Source: Bacteroidales bacterium
Lineage (GTDB): Bacteria; Bacteroidota; Bacteroidia; Bacteroidales; JAGOPY01
Direction of reading: 5' to 3'
Length of the DNA stretch: 14,738 bases
Assembly (NCBI GenBank): GCA_030638325.1
Contig: DAOWEV010000102.1
Coordinates: 1-14,738 of the forward strand
Positions 1 to 8,112 of the stretch are shown piece after piece (position 1 is the stretch's first letter; the number at the start of each line of letters is the position of its first letter). The notes under the pieces were generated by a model, which saw only the letters and a program-made list of their open reading frames with translations, ran no database searches and had not been told where the DNA came from. Made by a program: the position numbers and the translations under genes.

Positions 1-120
1 ATCAGTTGTGTATGGTTTTCTTGCTGAATGGAAAGTAGAAAAAAGGGACTCCATCCTAAGCTTAGGATGGAGTCCCTTTTTTCTACTTTCCATTCAGCAA
101 GAAAACCATACACAACTGAT
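1..120. repeat. 120-bp perfect palindrome at window edge
   Basis: Bases 61-120 are the exact reverse complement of bases 1-60, with no spacer and no mismatch. The centre (45-76, GGGACTCC...GGAGTCCC) is flanked by A6 at 39-44 and T6 at 77-82, which is the form of a bidirectional intrinsic terminator. The outer 38 bp on each side have no reason to be symmetric in a normal terminator, so a fold-back assembly or amplification artefact seeded by the central hairpin is the simplest explanation. A real cruciform-forming repeat is the alternative. Confidence 0.95.
39..82. terminator. bidirectional intrinsic terminator-like hairpin
   Basis: A6, then a 16-bp perfect stem arm, its complement, then T6. 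If real, it would terminate a gene lying left of the window and insulate the protease gene to the right. Its spacerless centre may be an artefact of the larger palindrome, so the true loop sequence is uncertain. Confidence 0.5.
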
Positions 121-231
121 ATTCAATATATAATAAATATTTAACAAATATATATATGCTATATACCTGCCAAGTTATAATTGACACGATCTTTACGAAA
201 TTTATATAATTGAATCGAAAAATCAAGGTCT

Positions 232-265
232 TTTGTGGCTGATAAGCAAACGATTTATATCTTTG
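232..265 (+). promoter_or_regulatory. Bacteroidota-type promoter of the C25 protease gene
   Basis: TTTG at 232-235 and TATCTTTG at 258-265, separated by 22 bp, match the -33 TTTG / -7 TAnnTTTG pattern of the primary sigma factor in Bacteroidota. Transcription would start near 272, giving a leader of about 24 nt before the ATG at 296. The leader is A-rich and has no Shine-Dalgarno site, as is usual in this phylum. Confidence 0.6.
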
Positions 266-295
266 CGCCTTCAATTCACTAAAAACTCATAAAAA

Positions 296-3200
296 ATGAA
301 ACGATTTACACTAATTGCTACACTACTTTCCTTTCTTGCTGTCAGCCTTCTCGCAGAAGAAATTAAATATAACGACAGCTGGGAAAAACAAGGCTTTTCC
401 GTCATGGAAAACCGGTCAGGAGGGGTAACTCTCAACTTTTCCGTTACTTCTTTCGATATGGGAACTCAAACTATCAATGGCGAAGATATGACAAACCTTG
501 GCCTGACAGGCAGTTTTGTCCCCAACGATGCAGGGGCGCCGGATGTTCCTGGCGTTAGCTGCTTTATTGCAATCCCGCAGGGAGCCCGGGCAACATTTAC
601 CGTCCTCTCCAACCGCACGGAATTGTTTCAGAATATTGACCTGATTCCGGCTCCTGCCCTGCCACTTGAATCAGATAACCGTCCGCTGGAATTCATAAAG
701 AATCCTGATATCTACTCAAATAATGCATTTTACCCCACCCAGCCGGTACTACTTTCAGAAACCACCAGTATTCGTGGTGTTGATGTAGTCCAAATTGGGG
801 TTACTCCTTTCTTATATAACCCGGTAACCAGAGAACTGATCCTTTATCGCGACATACAAATTGAAATTACATTTGAGGGTGGCAACGGACAGTATGGGGA
901 TGAACGTTTACGCAGTGTCTGGTGGGAACCTATCCTTTCAGATCATATTCTTAATTATGATATCCTGCCCGCGATCGACCCCAACCGTTACCACGCAACA
1001 GGTCAGCGTGGAACAGGATGCGAATACCTTATCATCACACCCAACGGAAGTGATTTTATACAATGGGCAAATACCATTAAGGTATTTCGTAATGAACAAG
1101 GTGTTCTTACAAATGTTGTGACTCTGGCCGATATCGGTGGAAATACCACCTACCAGATTGAGAATTATATAAATAATGCATACAATAACTGGGATATTCC
1201 GCCGGCTGCCGTTCTTCTGCTTGGGGATTACGGTACCACAGCCGATAACACTATCATCTCACCCATCTATAATAACTACTGTGCTTCCGATAATATCTAT
1301 GCCGATGTTGATAGCAATCACCTGCCGGATATCACCTTTGCCAGGATAACCGCCAGGAATGCCTCTGAACTGGAGACTATGGTAACCAAGTTCATCAACT
1401 ACGAAGAAAATCCACCAACCGATCCCGGCTTTTATGCACACCCTGTCACTGCTTTGGGATGGCAGACTGAACGCTGGTTCCAGATCTGTTCAGAAAGTAT
1501 TGGGGGCTTCTGGAAAAATGTCCAGGGAAAAGATCCGGTCAGGATCAACGCCATATACCAGGGCACCCCGGGAGCGATCTGGTCAACGGCGCCCAATACA
1601 TCTACTGTTGTTAACTATTTCGGCCCGAACGGCCTTGGATACATACCACAGATGCCCAGTACGCTGGGAAGCTGGACCGGCGGAAATGCAAGTATGGTAA
1701 ATACTGCCCTCAACGATGGTGCATTCATGATGCAGCATCGTGACCACGGCAACGAAACCAGATGGGGAGAACCTTATTATACCACTTCTCATATCGGTAC
1801 CCTTGCAAATACTGAACTTACTTTTATAATGTCGATAAACTGTTTAACAGGAAAGTATAACTGGGGCGGGGAATGTTTTGCTGAAAAATTCCACAGGCAC
1901 ACCAAGAACGGCCTGAATTCCGGAGCGCTTGGTATCATCGCCGCCTCGGAATCATCATATTCTTTTGTGAATGACACCTATGTCTGGGGCGTTATCGATA
2001 ACCTCTGGCCTGAGTTCATGCCATTCCAGGGATCCACCCCTACTCCACGGGGCGTATTACCAGCTTTTGGAAACTCTGCCGGTAAATATTTCCTTCAGCA
2101 GTCAAGCTGGCCGTATAACACAAATAACAAACAAGTTACCTATCATCTCTTCCACCACCATGGAGATGCTTTTATGACTGTATATTCTGAAGTGCCCCAA
2201 GATATTACGGTCGTCCATGACACACTCCACCCTGCAGGAAGCACCCAATTTGTTGTGACCGCAGACCAGGGTTCTTTCATTGCCCTCAGTAAATCCGGGT
2301 TAATAATGGGTGTTGCAGATGCTACCGGAGGACCTGATACCATTAGCATTCCTCCGCTGACGGATGGGGATGTATTCAAAGTTACGGTTACAAAGCAGAA
2401 TTATTTCCGGTATTCAAAAGATGTTCTGGTAACCGATGATTTCCTGATAGCCGGCTTCTCGGCCAGCACCACCGAACCATGTGCCGGTACGACTGTTGAT
2501 TATACTGATCAATCCTCAGGTGAGATAACTACCTGGGAATGGTATTTCGCAGGTGGCATTCCGGAAACATCCGGTGACAGGGACCCCGTTGGCATCCTTT
2601 ATGAAAATATTGGTGCTTATGGCGTTACATTGATCGTCTCAGACGGTGTAAACAGTGATACTTCCATCATGGCCGACTATATCAATGTAAATGAAACAAT
2701 GTTGGTAGAACTTACTGTTGAAGCATCCCAGGAAGAGATCTGTGATGGCACCGAAGTAACTTTCACGGCCTCCCCGGTTAATGGTGGCGATGATCCTGTT
2801 TATCAATGGAAAATTAACGGTGGAAATGTTGGCGAAAATACGGCTGTCTTTATGACTGATGCACTTTATAACGAAGATATTATAACTTGTGAAGTCACAT
2901 CTTCATTGGCATGCACCGAAAATAACCCGGCAACTTCCAATGATATTGTCATGACAGTATATGAGATCCTTCCGGTAAGCGCTACCATTGAAGCATCTCA
3001 GAACCCGGCTTGCGAGGGACAGGAAGTTGTCTTTACGGCTACTTCTGAAAATGGCGGTGAGAATCCTTCATATCAGTGGAGAATAAATGCACAGTTTGTG
3101 GGTGACGACTCACCGGAATTTGCAAGCAATGAAATAGAGGAAGGCGATGAAGTCGTCTGTGTGGTAACATCATCAGAAATGTGTACTTCCGGCAGTCCGG

Positions 3201-4054
3201 CTGCCTCCAATACCATTACCATGAACATAACCCCGAGTGTGATTGTGGATGTCTCCATTGAAGCATCTGCAAACGATGTATGTGAAGGAACTGAAATAAC
3301 CTTTACCGCATCCCCGGTCAATGGTGGAGATACTCCGCAGTACGTATGGTTTGTAAACGGTGATGAAGCCGGCGATAACAGCAACTCTTTCTCAACACAT
3401 GAGCTCCTGAACGGAGATGAGGTTAGGTGTGAGTTATGGTCATCCGAACCATGTGCCATAAACCCTGCCAATTCAAACGATATAAGCATGACAATCTATC
3501 CACTGCCGCAGGCCACCGAAATCACTGCCGGGCCGGTTTCAGTTGACCTTTACGGTAGTACTGAGTCAGAATATACTTCGGAAACTGCTATGTATGCTGA
3601 TTCTTATGTCTGGGCCCTGACTCCTTCCGTTGCTGGTACCATTACCGGTGACGGCACAACAGCAGTTGTTACCTGGACGGAAAGTTTCACCGGCGCAGCT
3701 GAAATATTAGTAAATGGAAATAATGAATGTGGCGAAGGGCCTTCTTCCGGTCCCTATGCCATAGAGGTATTCAATTCACTCAGCATAGGGGAAAACGATG
3801 CCATTAAAATCGGCATTCTCCCAAACCCCAACGACGGTTCTTTCAAACTGCAGCTCAACTCATCTGAAAACAGCCCGGTCAACATCCGGGTTGTGAATGC
3901 CCATGGCAAAACACTGGTTGAAGAACAACATATAAGAGCCGGCAAGGGATTTTCGAAAACATATAATCTGAAGGGCCTTGAAGAGGGAATCTATTTTATC
4001 ATCGTAGATCACCAGGGATCTACTTACACGGAAAAATTCATTATCAGAAAATAG
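296..4054 (+). CDS. gingipain-like C25 cysteine protease, T9SS-secreted
   Basis: 1252 aa secreted peptidase. Visible in order: Sec signal peptide (residues 1-20, MKRFTLIATLLSF...); N-terminal pro-region (about 25-230); caspase-fold peptidase C25 domain (about 240-610); an Ig-like C25-trailing domain (about 630-712); a PKD domain (about 717-800); three tandem Ig-like repeats of about 90 aa (804-1071); a further PKD-like domain (about 1072-1160); and a T9SS type A tail (about 1165-1252, containing LPNPNDGSF and ending FIIRK). Catalytic candidates are His484 in HRDHG and Cys516 in INC, placed as in gingipain R. The family motif NIYADVDSNHLPDITFAR is at 333-350. Gingipains are secreted Cys endopeptidases freed or anchored at the outer membrane by T9SS. 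Substrate specificity cannot be read here. The start is fixed by the signal peptide and promoter. The stop codon TAG lies in the first bases of an intergenic repeat. Confidence 0.92.
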   Translation: MKRFTLIATLLSFLAVSLLAEEIKYNDSWEKQGFSVMENRSGGVTLNFSVTSFDMGTQTINGEDMTNLGLTGSFVPNDAGAPDVPGVSCFIAIPQGARATFTVLSNRTELFQNIDLIPAPALPLESDNRPLEFIKNPDIYSNNAFYPTQPVLLSETTSIRGVDVVQIGVTPFLYNPVTRELILYRDIQIEITFEGGNGQYGDERLRSVWWEPILSDHILNYDILPAIDPNRYHATGQRGTGCEYLIITPNGSDFIQWANTIKVFRNEQGVLTNVVTLADIGGNTTYQIENYINNAYNNWDIPPAAVLLLGDYGTTADNTIISPIYNNYCASDNIYADVDSNHLPDITFARITARNASELETMVTKFINYEENPPTDPGFYAHPVTALGWQTERWFQICSESIGGFWKNVQGKDPVRINAIYQGTPGAIWSTAPNTSTVVNYFGPNGLGYIPQMPSTLGSWTGGNASMVNTALNDGAFMMQHRDHGNETRWGEPYYTTSHIGTLANTELTFIMSINCLTGKYNWGGECFAEKFHRHTKNGLNSGALGIIAASESSYSFVNDTYVWGVIDNLWPEFMPFQGSTPTPRGVLPAFGNSAGKYFLQQSSWPYNTNNKQVTYHLFHHHGDAFMTVYSEVPQDITVVHDTLHPAGSTQFVVTADQGSFIALSKSGLIMGVADATGGPDTISIPPLTDGDVFKVTVTKQNYFRYSKDVLVTDDFLIAGFSASTTEPCAGTTVDYTDQSSGEITTWEWYFAGGIPETSGDRDPVGILYENIGAYGVTLIVSDGVNSDTSIMADYINVNETMLVELTVEASQEEICDGTEVTFTASPVNGGDDPVYQWKINGGNVGENTAVFMTDALYNEDIITCEVTSSLACTENNPATSNDIVMTVYEILPVSATIEASQNPACEGQEVVFTATSENGGENPSYQWRINAQFVGDDSPEFASNEIEEGDEVVCVVTSSEMCTSGSPAASNTITMNITPSVIVDVSIEASANDVCEGTEITFTASPVNGGDTPQYVWFVNGDEAGDNSNSFSTHELLNGDEVRCELWSSEPCAINPANSNDISMTIYPLPQATEITAGPVSVDLYGSTESEYTSETAMYADSYVWALTPSVAGTITGDGTTAVVTWTESFTGAAEILVNGNNECGEGPSSGPYAIEVFNSLSIGENDAIKIGILPNPNDGSFKLQLNSSENSPVNIRVVNAHGKTLVEEQHIRAGKGFSKTYNLKGLEEGIYFIIVDHQGSTYTEKFIIRK
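2705..3508 (+). repeat. three tandem Ig-like domain repeats inside the C25 protease
   Basis: Residues 804-893, 894-982 and 983-1071 are three copies of one domain. Each begins with (V/I)EAS, then C(D/E)G.E(V/I).FTA, NGG, (Q/V)W..N and a cysteine-bearing strand (T/V)SS..C, and closes with SN.I.M. Each copy has two or three cysteines, so a disulphide between the C(D/E)G and the later strand is likely. Copies are diverged at DNA level, so the duplication is not recent. Likely role: a stalk or adhesion spacer between the protease and the T9SS tail. Confidence 0.85.
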
Positions 4055-4169
4055 GCACTTAATTCGCAAAACTAATCAACAAGTTGCAAGTTACAGGTTG
4101 CAGGTTCTCAACATGCAACCTGGAACTTGTAACAGTCAATTAATTCCCGTAAAAAGTGGTTTTAATTCG
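4051..4169 (+). repeat. degenerate intergenic repeat, copy 1 (contains a hairpin insertion)
   Basis: It begins ATAGGCACTTAA, shares CAACAAGTT and AATTCCCGTA...GTGGTTTTAATTCG with copy 2 (4189-4260), and overlaps the protease stop codon (TAG at 4052-4054). Relative to copy 2 it carries about 45 extra bases forming an imperfect hairpin: 17-nt arms 4090-4106 and 4117-4133, two mismatches, 10-nt loop. Confidence 0.6.
4090..4133. repeat. imperfect hairpin (GTTACAGGTTGCAGGTT arms)
   Basis: Arms 4090-4106 and 4117-4133 pair at 15 of 17 positions around a 10-nt loop. There is no T-tract, so it is not a convincing terminator. Its GTTGCAGGTT / GTTACAGGTT wording is that of a dispersed intergenic repeat. 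It sits where copy 2 of the surrounding repeat has only a few bases, so it looks like an insertion. Confidence 0.65.
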
Positions 4170-4188
4170 ATACTTGTTTTGAAATAAC

Positions 4189-4290
4189 ATAGGCACTTAA
4201 AAAGTCAAACTTACCAACATGTTGTTCAAATTCAATTCCCGTATAGCGGTTTCAATTCCTAATTCGTAATTCCTAATTGATTTAGTATCT
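4189..4290 (+). repeat. left inverted repeat flanking the first propeller gene (repeat copy 2)
   Basis: The reverse complement of this stretch recurs at 7800-7929. Long blocks match almost base for base: CTTAAAAAGTCAAACTT, AAATTCAATTCCCGTATAGC, GGTTTCAATTCCTAATTCG and CCTAATTGATTTAGTATCT. The main differences are one extra 7-bp AGGAATT unit and a palindrome insertion in the right copy. The inner end overlaps the -7 promoter element of the following gene. Confidence 0.9.
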
Positions 4291-4293
4291 TTG
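4286..4293 (+). promoter_or_regulatory. -7 element (TATCTTTG) of the first propeller gene
   Basis: TATCTTTG matches TAnnTTTG and lies 42 nt before the ATG at 4336. I see no TTTG at the right distance upstream, so the -33 half is weak. The first five bases are inside the flanking inverted repeat. The mirrored copy reads TATCTGTT and would not serve as a promoter. Confidence 0.45.
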
Positions 4294-4335
4294 GTGTCTC
4301 TTATTTAAAACTCATTCTAAATAATATTTGACATC

Positions 4336-7300
4336 ATGAAAAAAGTTTACTTGTCACTATTCGTTTCTTTGATCTTCAGCTTTATCTCTTTAACTATTAT
4401 GGCGCAGTCGGAAAAGCAGCGTCAGGCTGAGGCTGATAATTCAAAAAAGGTAAATACAAGTGTTGATAACAACAAATACTGGATTCTGAAAGCCGAGCAA
4501 GGATTGGCAGAGTTGAACCCTATGCGGGAAGTTCCTGCGGCTGTTTTTACCGGAAGCAAGATCAATGCCTTCAGCGTGGTCCGGGATGATTCTCCTGATG
4601 TTCCCGTTACCACTGAGAATTCCACACAAAGTGAAAACTCTGTTTTCGTCAATCCAAACGATCCTTCCAACGTATTGAATTCCAATAATTCCTCTACAAA
4701 CCCGGTTACTTCGTTCTATGGCGCCAATGATTTATATTCATTTGACGGCGGGGAAAACTGGGAAGGTGAACTGGCCGGCGCGGGTGGTCCGAACAGCGGA
4801 GACCCGGTAGCATTGATCGGAAATAACGGATGGTATTATGTAGGATATATCACCAATGGCTTAGGACAGGGTATTTCTTATTCACAGGACCAGGGGGATA
4901 CCTGGTCTTCTGTCGTGATAGCTAATGCTCCGGGCGGTGGGATCCTGGATAAAAACCATATGTGGATCGACAATAGTTTCACAAGCCCGTATGAAGGCAA
5001 TTTATACGATGCATGGACCTCTTTCGGGGGTGCAAACGATAATAAAATAGTGTTGGCTCATTCAACTGACGACGGTCTAAACTGGTCTTCAGGTGTAAAC
5101 ATCAGTAACGCTGTCAGTTCAGGAAACCACGATCAGGGCGTGAACATCAAAACAGGCCCCAACGGCGAGGTCTATGCTGCCTGGTCCATATACGACTCCT
5201 GGCCAAGCGATGAAACAGCCATCGGGATGGCCCGTTCTTTTGACGGAGGTACCACCTGGGAACCCGCTACGAGGATCATTCAAAATATCCGGGGGATCCG
5301 GACTTCCGAAACATCCAAGAACCAACGTGTCAATTCATTCCCGGCCATGGCTGTAGATGTCAGCGGCGGGGATGCCAATGGTAATATATATATCGTCTGG
5401 ACAAATATCGGTGTACCCGGCATAAACAACGATCCGGATATGGATGTTTATATAAGCCGCTCCGAAGACCAGGGGCTCACCTGGACTGATGCTGTCAAGG
5501 TCAACCAGGATGAGGCAGGCCTGGGGAAGCAGCATTACTTTCCATGGATCACTTGTGATCCCGGTTCGGGGACTTTAAGCGTTATTTTTTATGACGACAG
5601 AAATGTCGCAGCCCACCAATGTGAAGTATACTGCGCAAATTCATACGATGCCGGCGAAACCTGGGAAGACTTTAAAGTGAGTGATGTGAGTTTCACTCCA
5701 ACACCCATTCCGGGACTTGCATCCGGTTATATGGGCGATTACCTCGGTATCGATGCCAGAGACGGTATGGTGTATCCGGTTTGGTGCGACAACAGGACCG
5801 GTACGGTGATGAGCTACGTTTCTCCGTTTGAAACAAACCCTCTCCCGAGGCCCTCCGGCCTGACGGGCGAAATAGCGTTCGAAACCGGGAACACCACACT
5901 CAACTGGTCATTTGATGATAACCGCAACTTTTCTCATTTCAATATTTACCGCGACAATGAACCGGCCGGGACTACCACCGATACGTTTTATGTGGATGCA
6001 CTTCCGGATTATGGCATCTATAAGTATAGTGTGACTGCCTTCTTTGATCCTGACGGAGAATCATCAGCAAGCCATGTCCAGGTGCAATGGGGAGATGCAC
6101 ATATCTTTGTTGATCCCGACAGTATATCTGCAATGCTCTTACCCGACAACTCCACCACAAAAATTCTGACTGTCATAAATACCGGGCAACTGGAGCTGGA
6201 TTATGAGATCACACCTTTCATTATTTCTGATAAAGATAATCCTAACAGAGGGTATTGTGATGCCAGCGGGGGAAATTGTGATGAATATATCCAGCGGGTT
6301 CAACTTGGTAGTATTGATCATTCATCCAGTTGTGATGGTTATGAAGATAATACTGAGCTGTCGACCATCATGCTGGTTGGCGATCCTTATGAGCTTACTG
6401 TGACAAACGGGAGTATCCAATGGCCTACAGATCAATTTGGTGTCTGGATAGACTGGAATCAAAATGAAGACTTCACAGATGATGAACCTATCATGGTCAA
6501 TGGTTCACCAGGTGCAGGCCCTTACACCGCTACCATCACACCTCCTTCCACCGCCCTATCGGGTTCAACCCGGATGCGTGTGAGGATTGTATATGCCCAG
6601 ACCCCGGTGCCTTGTGGAAACACTACCTATGGCGAAGTTGAAGACTATACCATTGATGTCCTGAGCTGGCTGCGTCCTTCCCCAATTTCAGGGGTAGTAC
6701 CGGCGGGTGATACTGCATATATCAATGTTGAACTGGATGCCAACGGACTGGAGACAGGTAATTATGAGGCAGAACTGAAGCTGTACAGTAACGACCCTGA
6801 TAACCCTGAAGTGATTGTACCCGTTAACCTGCTCGTAACAAATTATGCCGTAATTGCCACGGCACAGCCGGATACGCTCTGCATCGGGGGTTCCACGCAG
6901 TTGTCAACAGAGGTTTTCGGAGGGTCCGGGAGTAATACTTATACCTGGTCATCAATACCTCCGGGCTTTAGTTCTGATGAAGCCAACCCGCTAATTACAC
7001 CGGATTCAACTACGACTTATATAGTGCAAGTTACAGACAATACACTATCAGCCGAAGACCGGGTCAGGATACAGGTAAATCCGCTGCCGGAAGTTGATCT
7101 TGGTGATGACAGGAAACTTTGTACCGGTGACAGCATCTCCCTGAACGCCGGCGATCATACAACATACTTCTGGAGCACCGGAGATACTACAGCCACTGTT
7201 TATGTCTTTGGAGAAGGCTGGTACTGGGTTGAGGTGACCAATGAATACGGTTGCCCTGCAACAGACTCATTATTTGTAACTGAATATCCGTATCCCGTTG

Positions 7301-7797
7301 TCAATCTCGGACAAGACACCGTACTATGTTATTATCATGAGATAGAACTTAATGCAGGTAATCCGGGGGCTTCCTATATCTGGTCGACAGGGGCTACAAC
7401 CCAAACAATTATAGTCGATACTACAGGCATGATCCTTAACCTGAAAAATATATGGGTAGAGGTCACCAATGGTGGGATTTGCCTGTCAGGTGATACTGTT
7501 CACATTTCCTTTAATGAATGCCTGGGAATTTACGAAAATATGCTTTCAGGTATCCGCATCTATCCCAACCCGAACAGCGGTACCTTTTATGTTGAAGGAA
7601 ATGCTATAAAAAAGACCATTGGGGATATTCAACTGATCAACACCCTGGGAGCTACTGTTTATGAAAGCACTCAGAGCATCAATTCAGGCTTGTTCAAATT
7701 AGAAATCAACACAAGTGCTCTGAAGGAAGGTATCTATACCTTGAGAATCGTTTATGACAACCAGGTCATCAGCAGAAAGATCGTGATCAGGCGGTAA
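4336..7797 (+). CDS. secreted Asp-box beta-propeller protein with FnIII, GEVED and T9SS tail (paralog 1)
   Basis: 1153 aa. Signal peptide 1-24 (ending SLTIMAQS). Six Asp-box (S.D.G..W) motifs at 135-142, 183-190, 243-250, 301-308, 376-383 and 436-443 indicate a six-bladed sialidase/BNR-type propeller. FnIII domain about 503-586. An ASH-like domain starts at about 590-628 (TTKILTVINTGQLELDY), is interrupted by a GEVED domain (about 636-774, motif YGEVEDY at 765-771), and resumes at about 775-836 (SPISGVVPAG...YSNDPDNPE). Then come a PKD-like domain (838-916), two LG.D..LC Ig-like repeats (917-1060) and a T9SS type A tail (about 1065-1153, YPNPNSGTF). No FRIP motif or clear Arg triad of true sialidases is visible, so a binding or scaffold role is as likely as hydrolysis. 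Paralog of the 10897-14577 gene. Flanked by inverted repeats. Confidence 0.88.
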   Translation: MKKVYLSLFVSLIFSFISLTIMAQSEKQRQAEADNSKKVNTSVDNNKYWILKAEQGLAELNPMREVPAAVFTGSKINAFSVVRDDSPDVPVTTENSTQSENSVFVNPNDPSNVLNSNNSSTNPVTSFYGANDLYSFDGGENWEGELAGAGGPNSGDPVALIGNNGWYYVGYITNGLGQGISYSQDQGDTWSSVVIANAPGGGILDKNHMWIDNSFTSPYEGNLYDAWTSFGGANDNKIVLAHSTDDGLNWSSGVNISNAVSSGNHDQGVNIKTGPNGEVYAAWSIYDSWPSDETAIGMARSFDGGTTWEPATRIIQNIRGIRTSETSKNQRVNSFPAMAVDVSGGDANGNIYIVWTNIGVPGINNDPDMDVYISRSEDQGLTWTDAVKVNQDEAGLGKQHYFPWITCDPGSGTLSVIFYDDRNVAAHQCEVYCANSYDAGETWEDFKVSDVSFTPTPIPGLASGYMGDYLGIDARDGMVYPVWCDNRTGTVMSYVSPFETNPLPRPSGLTGEIAFETGNTTLNWSFDDNRNFSHFNIYRDNEPAGTTTDTFYVDALPDYGIYKYSVTAFFDPDGESSASHVQVQWGDAHIFVDPDSISAMLLPDNSTTKILTVINTGQLELDYEITPFIISDKDNPNRGYCDASGGNCDEYIQRVQLGSIDHSSSCDGYEDNTELSTIMLVGDPYELTVTNGSIQWPTDQFGVWIDWNQNEDFTDDEPIMVNGSPGAGPYTATITPPSTALSGSTRMRVRIVYAQTPVPCGNTTYGEVEDYTIDVLSWLRPSPISGVVPAGDTAYINVELDANGLETGNYEAELKLYSNDPDNPEVIVPVNLLVTNYAVIATAQPDTLCIGGSTQLSTEVFGGSGSNTYTWSSIPPGFSSDEANPLITPDSTTTYIVQVTDNTLSAEDRVRIQVNPLPEVDLGDDRKLCTGDSISLNAGDHTTYFWSTGDTTATVYVFGEGWYWVEVTNEYGCPATDSLFVTEYPYPVVNLGQDTVLCYYHEIELNAGNPGASYIWSTGATTQTIIVDTTGMILNLKNIWVEVTNGGICLSGDTVHISFNECLGIYENMLSGIRIYPNPNSGTFYVEGNAIKKTIGDIQLINTLGATVYESTQSINSGLFKLEINTSALKEGIYTLRIVYDNQVISRKIVIRR

Positions 7798-7799
7798 AC

Positions 7800-7929
7800 A
7801 GATACTAAATCAATTAGGAATTAGGAATTACGAATTAGGAATTGAAACCGCTATGCGGGAATTGAATTTCGACAACATCCAATTTGATCCGCCCGGGCGG
7901 ATGGGAAGTTTGACTTTTAAAGAACCTAT
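7800..7929 (-). repeat. right inverted repeat flanking the first propeller gene (repeat copy 3)
   Basis: Reverse-complement partner of 4189-4290, starting three bases after the stop codon. It has one extra AGGAATT unit (7815-7832 region) and an insertion of about 22 bp carrying the perfect palindrome ATCCGCCCGGGCGGAT (7887-7902). CCGCTATGCGG at about 7848-7858 is an internal perfect mini-hairpin, which copy 2 has lost by substitution. Confidence 0.9.
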
Positions 7930-8041
7930 ATTCTTGATTTCCGATTCTTGAAATAACACTGATCCTTTCCTTAATGCTTTCGGTGTCCGGCTTGTCCTTA
8001 AGGGCGATATGCCGGGCTATGGTGCTGGTATTGATTAACGA
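7835..8041 (-). pseudogene. fossil reading frame of unknown origin
   Basis: A 68-codon open frame on the minus strand with no start codon. Its first part reads like real protein (IARHIALKDKPDTESIKERI followed by SVISRIGNQEYRFF), and its last part runs through the right inverted repeat to SGFNS-stop. I do not recognise the family. The 30-codon upstream part is notably richer in G+C than the surrounding spacer, and the frame is closed upstream by a stop inside tandem ATTAACGATT repeats. It could be a decayed gene end or chance. Confidence 0.3.
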
Positions 8042-8090
8042 TTAACGATTTGAGATTAACGATTTTAGATTTTTTCGCAATCGTTAATCA
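8032..8090. repeat. ATTAACGATT tandem repeats and hairpin
   Basis: TGATTAACGATT (8032-8043) and its exact reverse complement AATCGTTAATCA (8079-8090) form a 12-bp inverted repeat. Between and overlapping the left arm are three ATTAACGATT units (8034-8043, 8041-8050, 8055-8064). This looks like a simple dispersed intergenic repeat; no T-tract follows. Confidence 0.75.
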
Positions 8091-8112
8091 ACCAGGCTAA
8101 GCACTAATTTAG

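Noticed and set aside
83..274. 63-codon minus-strand reading frame
   Set aside because: It overlaps the edge palindrome and the protease promoter, has no domain signature, and is AT-rich chance sequence.
3073..3489. 138-codon minus-strand frame inside the protease gene
   Set aside because: It is antisense to the Ig-like repeats, and its apparent structure is a by-product of the repeat codons.
2705..3508. CRISPR-like or satellite DNA repeat
   Set aside because: The period of about 270 bp is a protein-domain repeat in frame and diverged at DNA level. No short spaced repeats are present anywhere in the window.
4090..4133. Intrinsic terminator of the protease gene
   Set aside because: The hairpin is imperfect, has a 10-nt loop and no T-tract, and sits within a dispersed repeat.
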